Assembly: GCF_002005305.1 (NCBI RefSeq)
Contig: NZ_CP014782.1
Location: forward strand, 5,642,001-5,706,000
Length of the DNA: 64,000 bases
Direction: 5' to 3'
Source: Shewanella psychrophila
Lineage (GTDB): Bacteria; Pseudomonadota; Gammaproteobacteria; Enterobacterales; Shewanellaceae
Below the pieces are notes generated by a model that saw only the letters and a program-made list of their open reading frames with translations, searched no databases and had not been told where the DNA came from. Both the position numbers and the translations under genes were made by a program. This document shows positions 18,106 to 27,197 of the stretch, one piece after another (the first letter of the stretch is position 1; each line of letters begins with the position of its first letter).

Positions 18106-20967
18106 TTATTGCAAAACCCGGCGATAGATATCCATCACCCTATGGGCATGTTCCTCAGCTGTAGCCTTGAGTATCTGCACAGGAAGATGCTGCAAGGCCA
18201 GTCTATGACTCTCATCACGAAAAAAGAAGTAGGCTTGAATGAGTGACTGAACATCGATAAGAGGCAAGAGTTCGAGTTCACCTAAGGTTTCAAATATCCT
18301 CACATTATCAGATCTGGTCGACAAATCATGGTATTCATGGGCATAAGCTAACACCAAGTATTGAGCAAGAAACTCTATATCGGCGATCCCGCCCTCACTC
18401 TGCTTAAGATCGAACATGCCGGTATCGATTTTTAATAGGTGTTCGCGCATCTTGAGACGCATCTCCCTCACATTTTTGGCTAAGGTATGCTTGTCTCGCT
18501 CCTGCTCGATAACCTGAGCTCGTATCTGACTAAAACGACTCGACAGCTCATTTGCACCGAACATAAATCTAGCCCTAACCAAGGCTTGATGCTCCCAGGT
18601 CCAGGCTTCCTCTTTCTGATACTCACCAAAATTTTCTATCTCGCTTACCAGCAAACCAGAAGCACCCGATGGGCGTAAACGCATGTCTACTTCATAGAGC
18701 TCGCCGGATGTGGTACGGGTAGAAAAAAGGTGCAAAATCCGCTGAGCTAGCTTGAGGTAAAAATGCCCTATCTCTATGGGCCGATCGCCATTGGTCTCAC
18801 TATGCTGCGAATATCGCTCTCGGGAATAATTGTGTAAAAATACCAAGTCGAGATCCGAACCGTACCCAAGCTCTAACCCTCCAGCTTTACCATAACCAAT
18901 AACGGCAAAACCCATATCGCCGCCTTCAAGGTGACTCGGAATGCCGTGACGACTCGTGACTTGCAGCCAGGCTTGAGTAACGACTTGATCAATAACCGCC
19001 TCGGCAAGTAAGGTAAGGTGATCGCTCACCTCGCTTACAGGTAAGACTCCTGTGACATCGGCCGCGGCTATCTTTAACTGCTGTGATAGCTTAAATTGCC
19101 TCAGAACCTCCATCTGCTGCTCCATATCCTCCTCAGGAACACGCAGTAAATATTGCCTCAGTTCGCTGCCATAATCATCGAGAGAAGTGGTGTCATATAG
19201 CTGAGTAGGATCGATAAGCTCATCGAGTAACATGGGGAATTTTGCTAGCTGCTGAGCAATCCAGGGACTCGCCTGACACAGGCTCACCAATTGTTGTCTG
19301 GCCCCAGGGTTCTCATAGAGAAGTTCGAGATAAGTAGTGCGAGTTAAAATCTGATCTAGCACCTTAGACACTGACACGAAGGCCTTAGATGGAGAGGCTA
19401 GATGAGTAAATTCACGCAATAGCCAAGGCATAAGCTTATCTAAGGTATCTCGTCCACGGGGACCTATGCTACGTTTTGCTATGGTTTCACGCCATTGTTT
19501 AAGTAAGGGCCAAAGGTCGGGATCATCTATGGCTTGTTCACTTATCAAACTTTGAGCATGATCATCTTCCTGAACATTCCAAAGATCTTGAGTCCAAAGG
19601 TCTGTTATCTCATCTTGATCATGTCCGCCAACGGTATCATTAAAGTGACGATGGATCTTAGCCATAGCCGATTCAATATGAGTCCTGAGCTCAGCTTCCG
19701 AAGCCATGCCCATAGCGTGACATAATCGATACCAGTCCAAGCCATTATCAGGCAAAGTTTGGGTCTGCTTATCCCCTATGGCCTGTAGTAAATTCTCAAC
19801 TCGCCTTAACAACATATAGCTCTGCTTGAGTTCATCCACCACCAAATACTCAAGTTGTCCCAAGCTAAATAGGATATCTATCGCCGCAAATAGACTCTGC
19901 TGGCGCAAAGAAGGCTCACGACCTCCACGGATCAGTTGGAAACTCTGAATAACAAACTCAACCTCACGGATACCACCGGCACCTAATTTTATATTGTCGG
20001 TGAGCTGTCTACGCCTGACCTCTTGGGTGATAAGCTGCTTCATCTTACGCAGGGATTCGATGGCTGAGAAGTCGATATAGCGACGGTAGACGAACGGTCT
20101 CAACATGGAATGAAGTTCATCTGAGTACGAAGTCCAGGGGCCAAGAGCCCTAGCCTTGACCATGGCGTACCTCTCCCAATCTCGCCCCTGTTCCTGATAA
20201 TAATCCTCCAGACCACTGAAACTAACCACTAACGGGCCGCTCTCACCATAAGGGCGCAGGCGCATATCGACGCGATAGACAAAACCATCCACAGTGACCT
20301 GATGCAGCAGATTGACCAAACGCTGACCCATACGAATGAAGAATTGCTGATTATCCAGACTTCTGCGGCCACCTTGGGTTTCGCCATGCTCTGGAAAAGT
20401 AAAGATAAGATCGATATCGGAAGAGAAGTTAAGCTCACGTCCCCCCAGTTTCCCCATGCCCAGCACGAGCAAAGGCTGAGCATTTCCTTCACTATCACAG
20501 GGGGTACCCAGTTGTTTGCACATATCTTTATATAACCAGTCTCTACTGGCTATGATTAAGGCTTCAGATAGAGCCGACAGATCTAACAGTGAATCTTCTA
20601 GGCTGACATAACCGAAAAAATCTCGCCAAGCTAAGCGCACCATTTGTCGATTTCGATAACGTCTCAGATGAGCTTTAACTTCATCTTCACTAGTCGAAAG
20701 TGCTAATAGATCATGCAACTCTCTATCGAAACTTTGACGTTCCAGACTATCTAACTGCTCATTAAATAACCCAGATATCCAATCCGGATGACGACATAAT
20801 TGTTCTGCAATAAAATCACTGAGTCCCATAATGCGATAAAGCTCGTCGCTCTGCTGCTGACTAAGTTCGTTGGAGAGTTGAGGCCAGACTTCATTCAGCC
20901 TTTGCCAGTAACGATCTGCGACTTTAACAATAATGGCAGACAAGGGCTTGTTACTGATATTTTCCAT
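18106..20967 (-). CDS. glnE: bifunctional glutamine synthetase adenylyltransferase / adenylyl-removing enzyme
   Basis: 953 aa, usual length for GlnE. It carries two nucleotidyltransferase domains: the first with GMGKLGGRELNFSSDIDL (near residue 170, de-adenylylating half) and the second with GYGKAGGLELGYGSDLDL (near 690, adenylylating half), each followed by a MRLRP motif. It adjusts glutamine synthetase activity to nitrogen status under PII control in the cytoplasm. ATG at 20967 is chosen; a TTG seven codons upstream is also open. The nearby repeat sites at 21000-21052 lie just upstream and could affect its promoter. Confidence 0.95.
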   Translation of the reverse strand: MENISNKPLSAIIVKVADRYWQRLNEVWPQLSNELSQQQSDELYRIMGLSDFIAEQLCRHPDWISGLFNEQLDSLERQSFDRELHDLLALSTSEDEVKAHLRRYRNRQMVRLAWRDFFGYVSLEDSLLDLSALSEALIIASRDWLYKDMCKQLGTPCDSEGNAQPLLVLGMGKLGGRELNFSSDIDLIFTFPEHGETQGGRRSLDNQQFFIRMGQRLVNLLHQVTVDGFVYRVDMRLRPYGESGPLVVSFSGLEDYYQEQGRDWERYAMVKARALGPWTSYSDELHSMLRPFVYRRYIDFSAIESLRKMKQLITQEVRRRQLTDNIKLGAGGIREVEFVIQSFQLIRGGREPSLRQQSLFAAIDILFSLGQLEYLVVDELKQSYMLLRRVENLLQAIGDKQTQTLPDNGLDWYRLCHAMGMASEAELRTHIESAMAKIHRHFNDTVGGHDQDEITDLWTQDLWNVQEDDHAQSLISEQAIDDPDLWPLLKQWRETIAKRSIGPRGRDTLDKLMPWLLREFTHLASPSKAFVSVSKVLDQILTRTTYLELLYENPGARQQLVSLCQASPWIAQQLAKFPMLLDELIDPTQLYDTTSLDDYGSELRQYLLRVPEEDMEQQMEVLRQFKLSQQLKIAAADVTGVLPVSEVSDHLTLLAEAVIDQVVTQAWLQVTSRHGIPSHLEGGDMGFAVIGYGKAGGLELGYGSDLDLVFLHNYSRERYSQHSETNGDRPIEIGHFYLKLAQRILHLFSTRTTSGELYEVDMRLRPSGASGLLVSEIENFGEYQKEEAWTWEHQALVRARFMFGANELSSRFSQIRAQVIEQERDKHTLAKNVREMRLKMREHLLKIDTGMFDLKQSEGGIADIEFLAQYLVLAYAHEYHDLSTRSDNVRIFETLGELELLPLIDVQSLIQAYFFFRDESHRLALQHLPVQILKATAEEHAHRVMDIYRRVLQ

Positions 20968-20999
20968 TGCAATAATAATCCTTAACAATTTTGGCGGTC

Positions 21000-21052
21000 G
21001 ACATATTATGTCTTTGGTGATATAGATATGTCTAAAATGATCTGCTTATGTC
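21000..21052. promoter_or_regulatory. array of TATGTC half-sites including a GACATA-T-TATGTC palindrome
   Basis: A palindrome occupies 21000-21012. TATGTC then recurs at 21027-21032 and 21047-21052, giving exact 20-bp steps from 21007, so the sites lie on about one face of the helix. The array sits between glnE and the envelope-cluster lipoprotein gene. The same palindrome occurs twice before the DUF2170 gene (25049, 25083). Confidence 0.6.
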
Positions 21053-21164
21053 CCGAATGATATATATTAGTCATCATCTTGCATTAAGATGAACAGCTAA
21101 CTGATATCTTAGATAAAACGACTATTTATAATCTCAGTTGAAAGGTTACTATAACCTAAGCAAG

Positions 21165-21217
21165 CACTACCTTGGGTAGTGAAATCTTGCACTGAGAATA
21201 AAAATTCAGTCACTACC
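21165..21217. promoter_or_regulatory. inverted and direct CACTACC repeats in the lipoprotein leader
   Basis: CACTACC-TTG-GGTAGTG forms a perfect palindrome at 21165-21181, and a further CACTACC is at 21211-21217, with ACTGA and TCAGT between them. It ends 19 bp before the lipoprotein start codon. It could be an operator or an RNA hairpin. Confidence 0.4.
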
Positions 21218-21236
21218 ACAGAATAATGGAGAAAAC

Positions 21237-22196
21237 ATGGCAGCGATGCTTATGCGCATTCTCACCCTTACATTGCTACTAACCTTAGTCGGTTGTGGCG
21301 ATGACAGGCCCGACAAGATTGCTCAATTTCAGCAATTAGCCGGCCAGAGAATCGATACTTTGGGCCAAATGCTCAATGACGGCCAGATCCGTAATGCAAT
21401 GTTACTCAAGCAGTACACAAGTATTTTGGAGAGGCAAAATCCGGACATGGCGCCGTTATTTGGTGAGCTAGCCAAAGATGCGACTACCAAAGGCCCCATG
21501 TACACCTCTTTGGTGAATAGATATCAAGCGCTGGGCAGTGCCAGTAACTATGTTGATCTGGATCAGCAACTCGCTGAAGCTGAAAATGTCTATTATGCCG
21601 CCGATCCTAGTCTGTATAACGATATGATCTCGGATCCACTCAATGTCGTCGCAGATATGTCTAATGGTGCATTAGCCAGAGTAAACTCTATTAGCCGTGA
21701 AGCCGCCGCTTTAGCTAATGGTGCCGATGATTTTGGTACCGGCAGCCAACTTGTGGGTAATCCAGGTTACGGTAACTGGCAAACAGGTTCAAATGGCATG
21801 TCTTTCTGGGCTTGGTATGGCATGTACTCCATGTTCTCTAATGTGATGCGTGGCCCTATCGGCTACGATCGTTGGTCAAGCCGAAGAAACTACAGCTATT
21901 ACAATGATGTGGGTCGTGCTCGCTATACCTCCCCCAAACAGGCTACCGCACAAAACAAAACCTTTGAACGCACTAAGAAGCAGTTCAGTTCACAGGGGAA
22001 AAAGTTCGATAGCCCCTATGCCAAATCTCGTACAGGCTCTACAAGCCTTTCAAGACAAAGCACCAGTACACCCAAGGCGAGCACCACAGGTACTCGCAGT
22101 AAAAGTAGCAGCAAGTTTCGTTCTAACTACTCTAAGAACAGCAACTTCCGCAATTCTAACAGTCGCACGACTCGCGGTGTACGCCGAGGCAAATAG
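21237..22196 (+). CDS. predicted lipoprotein of the envelope-stress cluster
   Basis: 319 aa with the lipobox LVGC at residues 17-20 after a short hydrophobic leader, so it should be lipid-anchored. Residues 25-190 are helical; 190-230 are rich in Trp, Tyr, Gly and Met; the last 90 residues are very basic and rich in Ser, Thr, Arg and Lys, probably disordered. I recognise no named family. ATG at 21237 has TGGAG upstream. It is followed 13 bp later by the DUF350 gene and starts a run of plus-strand genes including pspA-like and channel genes. Confidence 0.7.
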   Translation: MAAMLMRILTLTLLLTLVGCGDDRPDKIAQFQQLAGQRIDTLGQMLNDGQIRNAMLLKQYTSILERQNPDMAPLFGELAKDATTKGPMYTSLVNRYQALGSASNYVDLDQQLAEAENVYYAADPSLYNDMISDPLNVVADMSNGALARVNSISREAAALANGADDFGTGSQLVGNPGYGNWQTGSNGMSFWAWYGMYSMFSNVMRGPIGYDRWSSRRNYSYYNDVGRARYTSPKQATAQNKTFERTKKQFSSQGKKFDSPYAKSRTGSTSLSRQSTSTPKASTTGTRSKSSSKFRSNYSKNSNFRNSNSRTTRGVRRGK

Positions 22197-22209
22197 GTAA
22201 GGAATTCAC

Positions 22210-23109
22210 ATGACATTATTTCAAAACTTCGGCATCACAACGGATCTCGCAATCATCTTAGTGATCGATCTGACTATCGCCATTATTCTGCTAACTCTGA
22301 TGCGCTACCTACAGGGGTGGACAGCTAAAGTTGATAGCCGTGTAGAACTGGCAGAGAAAGATAACTTTGCTTTTGGTATCAGCACCGCTGGTGCCATTGC
22401 GGGTTTAGGTATTGTACTCACGGGCGCCATCTCTGGTGAAGCGGCGAGTTCATATGCTGTCGAGGCCATCGGTATGAGTATCTATGGTTTATTCGGCCTG
22501 ATACTGATTAAACTTGGTCGCTATCTTCACGATAAAATTGCGCTTAATGAATTTAATAAAGGCGAGCAGATCCTTAAAGGTAATATCTCTGTTGCCATCG
22601 TCGATGCCAGCGCCGCGATTGCTACAGCGATTATCATCCGCTCGGTACTCATCTGGGCCGAAGATCTGACTGTGGATACCTTTATCGCCATATTCAGTGC
22701 CTTCGCAATTTCTCAGCTAATGCTAGTGCTGCTGACACGTTTTCGTGAGTACAGGTATGCCAAGCGCAATCAAGATGCCTCCATGCAAGATGCCCTAGTT
22801 CAAGGACATAAAGCCGTGGCGATTCGCCATAGCGGTTATATGTTAGCTATGGCACTGAGCTTCAACGCTGCAAGTCACTTCATCATCTATAACCCCCAGG
22901 CCTACATAGCAAACCTCATTGGTTGGCTGGTTTTCTCGGTGATCATGTTGGTCGCACTCTCAGTGCTGATAAAGATAGTGAAGAAGCTAGTACTGTCGAA
23001 AATCAATTTAGCCCAGGAAGTTGAACAGCAACACAATATAGGCATCGCTACCGTGGAGTTGGCAATCAGTGTCGCCGTGGCGCTCATTCTCACCAGCTTG
23101 ATGTACTAA
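22210..23109 (+). CDS. DUF350 (YjfL-like) membrane protein
   Basis: 299 aa with about eight hydrophobic helices arranged as two DUF350 units (about 10-135 and 150-298), each with a conserved small-residue motif (FGISTAGAIAGLGIVLTG in the first). E. coli YjfL is a shorter DUF350 protein in the yjfIJKL cluster. Inner membrane location is clear; the molecular role is unknown. It is 13 bp downstream of the lipoprotein gene and 64 bp before the spermidine-synthase-like gene, so the three probably form one unit. Confidence 0.8.
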   Translation: MTLFQNFGITTDLAIILVIDLTIAIILLTLMRYLQGWTAKVDSRVELAEKDNFAFGISTAGAIAGLGIVLTGAISGEAASSYAVEAIGMSIYGLFGLILIKLGRYLHDKIALNEFNKGEQILKGNISVAIVDASAAIATAIIIRSVLIWAEDLTVDTFIAIFSAFAISQLMLVLLTRFREYRYAKRNQDASMQDALVQGHKAVAIRHSGYMLAMALSFNAASHFIIYNPQAYIANLIGWLVFSVIMLVALSVLIKIVKKLVLSKINLAQEVEQQHNIGIATVELAISVAVALILTSLMY

Positions 23110-23173
23110 CTCTGGTTACTTTGTATAACACCAAATACGGTTAATCATCTGATTAGCCGTTTTATTTTCCTTA

Positions 23174-24916
23174 ATGCAAGAGATACAAGTGACTGAAACA
23201 GCGCTTAATACCAGCTCGACAAACCAAGAACGAAAGCTCAGTTGGTTTGACGATACCTTACTACTCGGCATCATGGCCGTACTCGCCGGCTGTGGTTTAA
23301 TCTACGAATATCTGTTATCCCACTATGCAGGTCGTATTCTGGGAGCATTAGAAGCCGCTATCTATACCATGATTGGGCTGATGATCGTCTCCATGGGCAT
23401 AGGTGCATTTGCAGCCAGAAAGATACGTTGCGCCTTCACAGGCTTTGCCGTACTCGAGCTCAGTGTCGCCCTGTGTGGCTCACTGGCCATATTGATCACT
23501 GCTGCCGTTATCGGCTTCGGCCAACAGCTCCCTCTAATCATAGCTAGCACATTAGGCCTGCCACCTGATCAACTCCCCGAAGGTGGCTTTATCGGTTTGT
23601 TACAACACCTGAGTGAATATCTGCCCTATTTCTGGGGCGTACTGCTTGGCTTAATGATCGGCATGGAGATCCCCCTCATCGCTCGCGTGCGCCAATCTCT
23701 ATGTGATGAGCACCTGATGCACAATGCCGGTACCATTTATGGCGCCGACTATGTGGGCGCGGGGATAGGAGCCGCCATCTGGGTGACCTTTATGCTCGCC
23801 ATAGATATTCAGCTTGCGGCGGCATTGACAGCCAGCTTTAACTTACTGGCAGGCTTTATCTTCATCTGGCGCTTCTGGGATCGCATTAGGTTCGTAAAAA
23901 CCTTGTTGGTTGGCCATTTTATCGCATCAGGGATATTACTCTTGCTGGCCTGGCACGGCCCAGGCTGGGAGCAGAACTTCAATAACTTGCTCTATAAAGA
24001 TAATGTCATCTATGCTAAGTCGACCCGTTTTCAGCAGCTCACCTTTACCGAAAGGTTGAGAGGCAGCGGCATAGCTCCTGTCTATTCTTTGTATATCAAT
24101 GGACGATTACAGTTTTCCAGTATCGATGAGCATATCTATCATGCATTTCTGGTCCATCCGACCATGGAAGCGGCGGCTCGCCATGATAAGGTATTGATCA
24201 TCGGCGGCGGCGACGGATTAGGGCTAAAACAAGTATTAAAATGGCAACCTAAACATGTCACCTTGATGGATCTCGATAAAGATCTACTGGCCCTATTCAC
24301 CTCACACGACGCCGATATGCCGAAGCGACTGAGCCAAACCTTGCTCAAACTCAATGGTGATGCCTTAAATGATCCCAGAGTCGAAGTCTTAGTAGACGAT
24401 GCGTTCAATGGCGTAGATAAGCTACTGAGAGAAAACAAAAAATATGATGTCATCATAGTCGACTTGCCCGATCCCAGTCATCCGGATCTCAACAAGCTAT
24501 ACTCAGATCTTTTTTATAAAAAGCTAAAGGAACTCTTGAGTGCAGATGGGGCTCTAACTGTACAATCGACATCCCCCTACCATGCACCTAAGGCCTTTAT
24601 CTCAGTAGGAAAAACCTTAGCGCTTGCAGGCTTCGATGTTAGCCAGTACCACCATAATGTGCCGAGTTTCGGAGAGTGGGGCTGGAGCATAGCCACTGCA
24701 TCTGGCAAGAATGCTAAGGCAAGACTGAGTGACATCGAACAGCTATCGATAACAGATGACTGGCTGACACCAGGGCTAATTAAGGGGGCCTTCGAGTTCC
24801 CGGGGAATTTCTATCAAGAGATAGATAATATTGAGCCGAATCGAATTGGCTCAATGCAGTTATACCAGTACCATCAGAAGGCCTGGACAGAAAACCAGGG
24901 AGTGACACTATTTTGA
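23174..24916 (+). CDS. membrane-bound spermidine-synthase-like protein
   Basis: 580 aa in two parts. Residues 30-270 contain about seven transmembrane helices; residues 285-560 form a polyamine aminopropyltransferase (SpeE) fold with the cofactor-binding IGGGDGLGL motif (near 342), DLDKDLL and the VDLPDPSHPDLNKLYS loop. Such fusions are known next to DUF350 and yjf/psp genes; the natural substrate is not established. ATG 23174 lacks a good ribosome site; GTG 23189, with AAGAGA upstream, is a possible alternative. The stop codon lies inside a 12-bp palindrome. Confidence 0.82.
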   Translation: MQEIQVTETALNTSSTNQERKLSWFDDTLLLGIMAVLAGCGLIYEYLLSHYAGRILGALEAAIYTMIGLMIVSMGIGAFAARKIRCAFTGFAVLELSVALCGSLAILITAAVIGFGQQLPLIIASTLGLPPDQLPEGGFIGLLQHLSEYLPYFWGVLLGLMIGMEIPLIARVRQSLCDEHLMHNAGTIYGADYVGAGIGAAIWVTFMLAIDIQLAAALTASFNLLAGFIFIWRFWDRIRFVKTLLVGHFIASGILLLLAWHGPGWEQNFNNLLYKDNVIYAKSTRFQQLTFTERLRGSGIAPVYSLYINGRLQFSSIDEHIYHAFLVHPTMEAAARHDKVLIIGGGDGLGLKQVLKWQPKHVTLMDLDKDLLALFTSHDADMPKRLSQTLLKLNGDALNDPRVEVLVDDAFNGVDKLLRENKKYDVIIVDLPDPSHPDLNKLYSDLFYKKLKELLSADGALTVQSTSPYHAPKAFISVGKTLALAGFDVSQYHHNVPSFGEWGWSIATASGKNAKARLSDIEQLSITDDWLTPGLIKGAFEFPGNFYQEIDNIEPNRIGSMQLYQYHQKAWTENQGVTLF

Positions 24917-24941
24917 TGACCTGTGACTATCACAGGTCATC
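24915..24941. other. perfect 12-bp stem-loop overlapping a stop codon
   Basis: GATGACCTGTGA and its complement are separated by CTA. The stem includes part of the TGA of the spermidine-synthase-like gene. There is no T-run downstream, so it is not a standard intrinsic terminator; it may stabilise the 3' end of the mRNA or bind protein. Confidence 0.55.
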
Positions 24942-25040
24942 AGTTACAGAAATAAGCATCTAGATCGACATCGAGCTGTCTCAATTTTATGAAGTAATAG
25001 ATAAGACAGCTCAATTTATCAGTTATTATTTTCTCAAAAA

Positions 25041-25095
25041 TAGCACTTGACATATTATGTCGTAGTGCTATCTTTAATCGCAGACATAATATGTC
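25041..25095. promoter_or_regulatory. paired GACATA-N-TATGTC palindromes upstream of the DUF2170 gene
   Basis: GACATATTATGTC (25049-25061) and its reverse complement (25083-25095) are 34 bp apart centre to centre. The first is nested in TAGCACT...AGTGCTA (25041-25047 and 25064-25070), making an extended 30-bp dyad. The second ends 13 bp before the start codon at 25109, so binding there would block transcription or ribosome loading. Confidence 0.62.
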
Positions 25096-25108
25096 AAAGA
25101 GGACAAAT

Positions 25109-25522
25109 ATGAATATCCACAATATTGCTAACCACCTCAATGATCTTTGTGACAAGAGTCACACAGGCCTCCAGTTCGATTGCTACCCAATCGATGGTGA
25201 AGTCGAAGTATTGCAGGTCAATGTCGTAGGTCGTGAAGAGATACCCGTATTTGTATCGGTAACTGAAAACCAAGTTTTGTGTATTAGTTATCTTTGGGGT
25301 GAGGAAGAAGTCAAGCAAGACCGTCGCATGGAAATGTTCGAAACCATGCTAGAGCTTAACATTCCAATGCCACTCTCATCATTTGCAAAAGTTGATGATA
25401 AATATGTGGTTTATGGCGCACTTTCTGTGCAATCAGATATGGAAGAGATAGAGCAAGAGTTATCAGTTCTATCTGACAACTGTTTGGAAGTTATCGACGA
25501 GATGTCTGACTTCCTCAAGTAA
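25109..25522 (+). CDS. yjfI: DUF2170 (YjfI-like) protein
   Basis: 137 aa, an acidic soluble cytoplasmic protein matching the YjfI/DUF2170 family, which is found beside pspA-like genes. The start is ATG 25109 with AGAGGA upstream; an in-frame ATG at 25091 overlaps the palindromic operator and has no ribosome site. It is the first gene after the operator pair and is followed 83 bp later by the pspA-like gene, as in the E. coli yjfI-yjfJ order. Confidence 0.8.
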   Translation: MNIHNIANHLNDLCDKSHTGLQFDCYPIDGEVEVLQVNVVGREEIPVFVSVTENQVLCISYLWGEEEVKQDRRMEMFETMLELNIPMPLSSFAKVDDKYVVYGALSVQSDMEEIEQELSVLSDNCLEVIDEMSDFLK

Positions 25523-25605
25523 TGCTAACGCATTTAATTAACTAAATTTGTAAGTAATGACACAGGTAGAAGTCAGTGTTATTACCTAATTAAAGGAGCC
25601 ACATC

Positions 25606-26292
25606 ATGGGCATACTAAACAAGATTTTAACCGCTTTCCGTGGCGGCGCTACCGAAGTTGGCCAAGGCATCGTTGATGCTAACTCTACACGTATTTTCGA
25701 GCAGGAGATACGTGATGCAGAGAAGCACCTCACCAAGGCTAAGCGTGAACTGACAGATGTCATGGCTAAAGAGATGCAAGCTAGCCGTGAAGTTGATCGC
25801 TTAAAGCGCTCTATTGCTGAGCACGAAGGTTTCGCGACCCAAGCACTTGAACAGGAAAATGAAACACTTGCCTTAGAAGTTGCTGAGAAGATCTCTCAAC
25901 TTGACCAAGAGCTTGCTGAGCAGTTATCGGCTAATGATAACTTCAGTGCACATGCTGCACGCCTGAAAGAGCTAGTACGTAAAACAGAGCGTCAACTGAC
26001 AGACTACCAACGTCAGCTTACTATGGTAAAGACCACTGAAAGCGTACAGAAAGCAACGGCGAGTATCACTGACTCTTTCGCTGGAAGTAATTCAAAACTA
26101 CTTAATGCTAAAGACTCTTTAGAGCGCATAAAAGCACGTCAGCAGCAATTTGATGATCGCCTTGTCGCATCAGAGCAGCTAGCCGATGAAAATAGCGATA
26201 AATCGTTGCATGCTAAACTTGCAGAAGCAGGCATTGGCGAGCAAAAATCTAACGCTAATGCAGTACTTGATCGCCTTAAAGCGCGTAAGTAA
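25606..26292 (+). CDS. yjfJ: PspA/IM30-family protein (YjfJ-like)
   Basis: 228 aa, nearly all alpha-helical coiled coil with many Glu, Lys, Gln and Arg, the PspA/IM30 pattern. These proteins bind the inner face of the cytoplasmic membrane, form ESCRT-III-like assemblies and protect the membrane under stress. The first 20 residues (ILNKILTAFRGGATEVG) resemble the amphipathic anchoring helix. AAAGGAG precedes the ATG. A strong terminator follows at 26354-26386, so downstream yjfK has some independence. Confidence 0.88.
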   Translation: MGILNKILTAFRGGATEVGQGIVDANSTRIFEQEIRDAEKHLTKAKRELTDVMAKEMQASREVDRLKRSIAEHEGFATQALEQENETLALEVAEKISQLDQELAEQLSANDNFSAHAARLKELVRKTERQLTDYQRQLTMVKTTESVQKATASITDSFAGSNSKLLNAKDSLERIKARQQQFDDRLVASEQLADENSDKSLHAKLAEAGIGEQKSNANAVLDRLKARK

Positions 26293-26353
26293 TCACCATT
26301 AGCTTTTACATGAAGTTAGCCACTAACTTTTCATGCATTGACTAAGAATCAAG

Positions 26354-26386
26354 CGCTTTTCTTATGACTAAGAAAGGCGTTTTTTT
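26354..26386 (+). terminator. intrinsic terminator after the pspA-like gene
   Basis: An 11-bp stem (26354-26364 with 26369-26379, one G-T pair), a TGAC loop and a run of seven T's. A spurious ATG at 26364 lies inside the stem. Confidence 0.85.
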
Positions 26387-26417
26387 GTCAAAGCAAATCA
26401 ACAACTCAGGAGTGATG

Positions 26418-27071
26418 ATGAGTTTCTTAAAAGGTCTTTTTGGAAAAAAAGAAGTCCCCACACGTCAACTTGACCATCCCTCGAAGCTCCTCAAGGGAGA
26501 TATGATATCTCTTGATGATAGCTTTGCCTTGCCCCCGCAGTTGCGCGGTCAACAACTTAGGGTTGAGTCTATCTGTACTTACGAATACCAACGTAAACAG
26601 CAAACAGAATGGGCACTAAAGGGACACGGCAGCGATACCTTATTTCTTTCTCTAGATGAAGATGACGAAACCTATCTGGCTTTCTCTATCAAGATCAACC
26701 GTTCTCTAGTCGAAAATATTTTCGATCTCGATCAGTTTGGGGCCATATTCGAAGAAGATGAGCAGGCACATTTAACCACTCAGACACTGCCTAAAGAATT
26801 AGTTGCTGAATTTTCTCAATGGCTGGGCATGGAATACCATCAGGTTAACTTCGCTCAGTTTGGCTATTTTCATCGTGAAGATTACCGGGGTAAGAAACCA
26901 CCACAGGATGCCGAGGGTGCCACAGGCGATGAATTCGAGTCCTATCATCTTCTTGACGAAGATGAGAAATATGCCGTCGATGTGGAAGTCTATGCCGATG
27001 GCGATACCGATGTCATGTTAACCTTGTACCGCCCGCTTTCCGATATTCGAGATTATTGGCCAGGGAAATAG
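26418..27071 (+). CDS. yjfK: DUF2491 (YjfK-like) protein
   Basis: 217 aa, soluble and acidic, starting MSFLKGLFGKKE; an amphipathic N-terminal helix is likely. It fits the DUF2491 family, the usual third member of yjfIJK. The ATG at 26418 is five bases from AGGAG; the longer frame begins inside the upstream terminator and is rejected. Function unknown; genomic linkage ties it to PspA-type membrane protection. Confidence 0.78.
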   Translation: MSFLKGLFGKKEVPTRQLDHPSKLLKGDMISLDDSFALPPQLRGQQLRVESICTYEYQRKQQTEWALKGHGSDTLFLSLDEDDETYLAFSIKINRSLVENIFDLDQFGAIFEEDEQAHLTTQTLPKELVAEFSQWLGMEYHQVNFAQFGYFHREDYRGKKPPQDAEGATGDEFESYHLLDEDEKYAVDVEVYADGDTDVMLTLYRPLSDIRDYWPGK

Positions 27072-27131
27072 TAACAAGCTCGTAGCCCGTGGGTCGCGAG
27101 CAGCGAGCCAAAGACAGGACAAAGCAAGTCT

Positions 27132-27171
27132 AGCTCGTAGCTCGTAGCTCGTAGCTCGTAGCTCGTAGCTT
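27132..27171 (+). repeat. heptanucleotide tandem repeat (AGCTCGT, five copies plus part)
   Basis: Five exact AGCTCGT units from 27132 to 27166 and a partial sixth lie 27 bp before the small gene at 27198. A degenerate relative of the unit is also found at 27076-27110. Copy-number change would alter the leader length of the next gene. Confidence 0.85.
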
Positions 27172-27197
27172 AACAATAATTTTTAAGGTAATACCGA

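Noticed and set aside
27132..27171. Short tandem repeats considered as an origin or iteron array
   Set aside because: The 7-bp unit is too short, there is no DnaA box cluster or replication gene near, and the setting is an ordinary operon.
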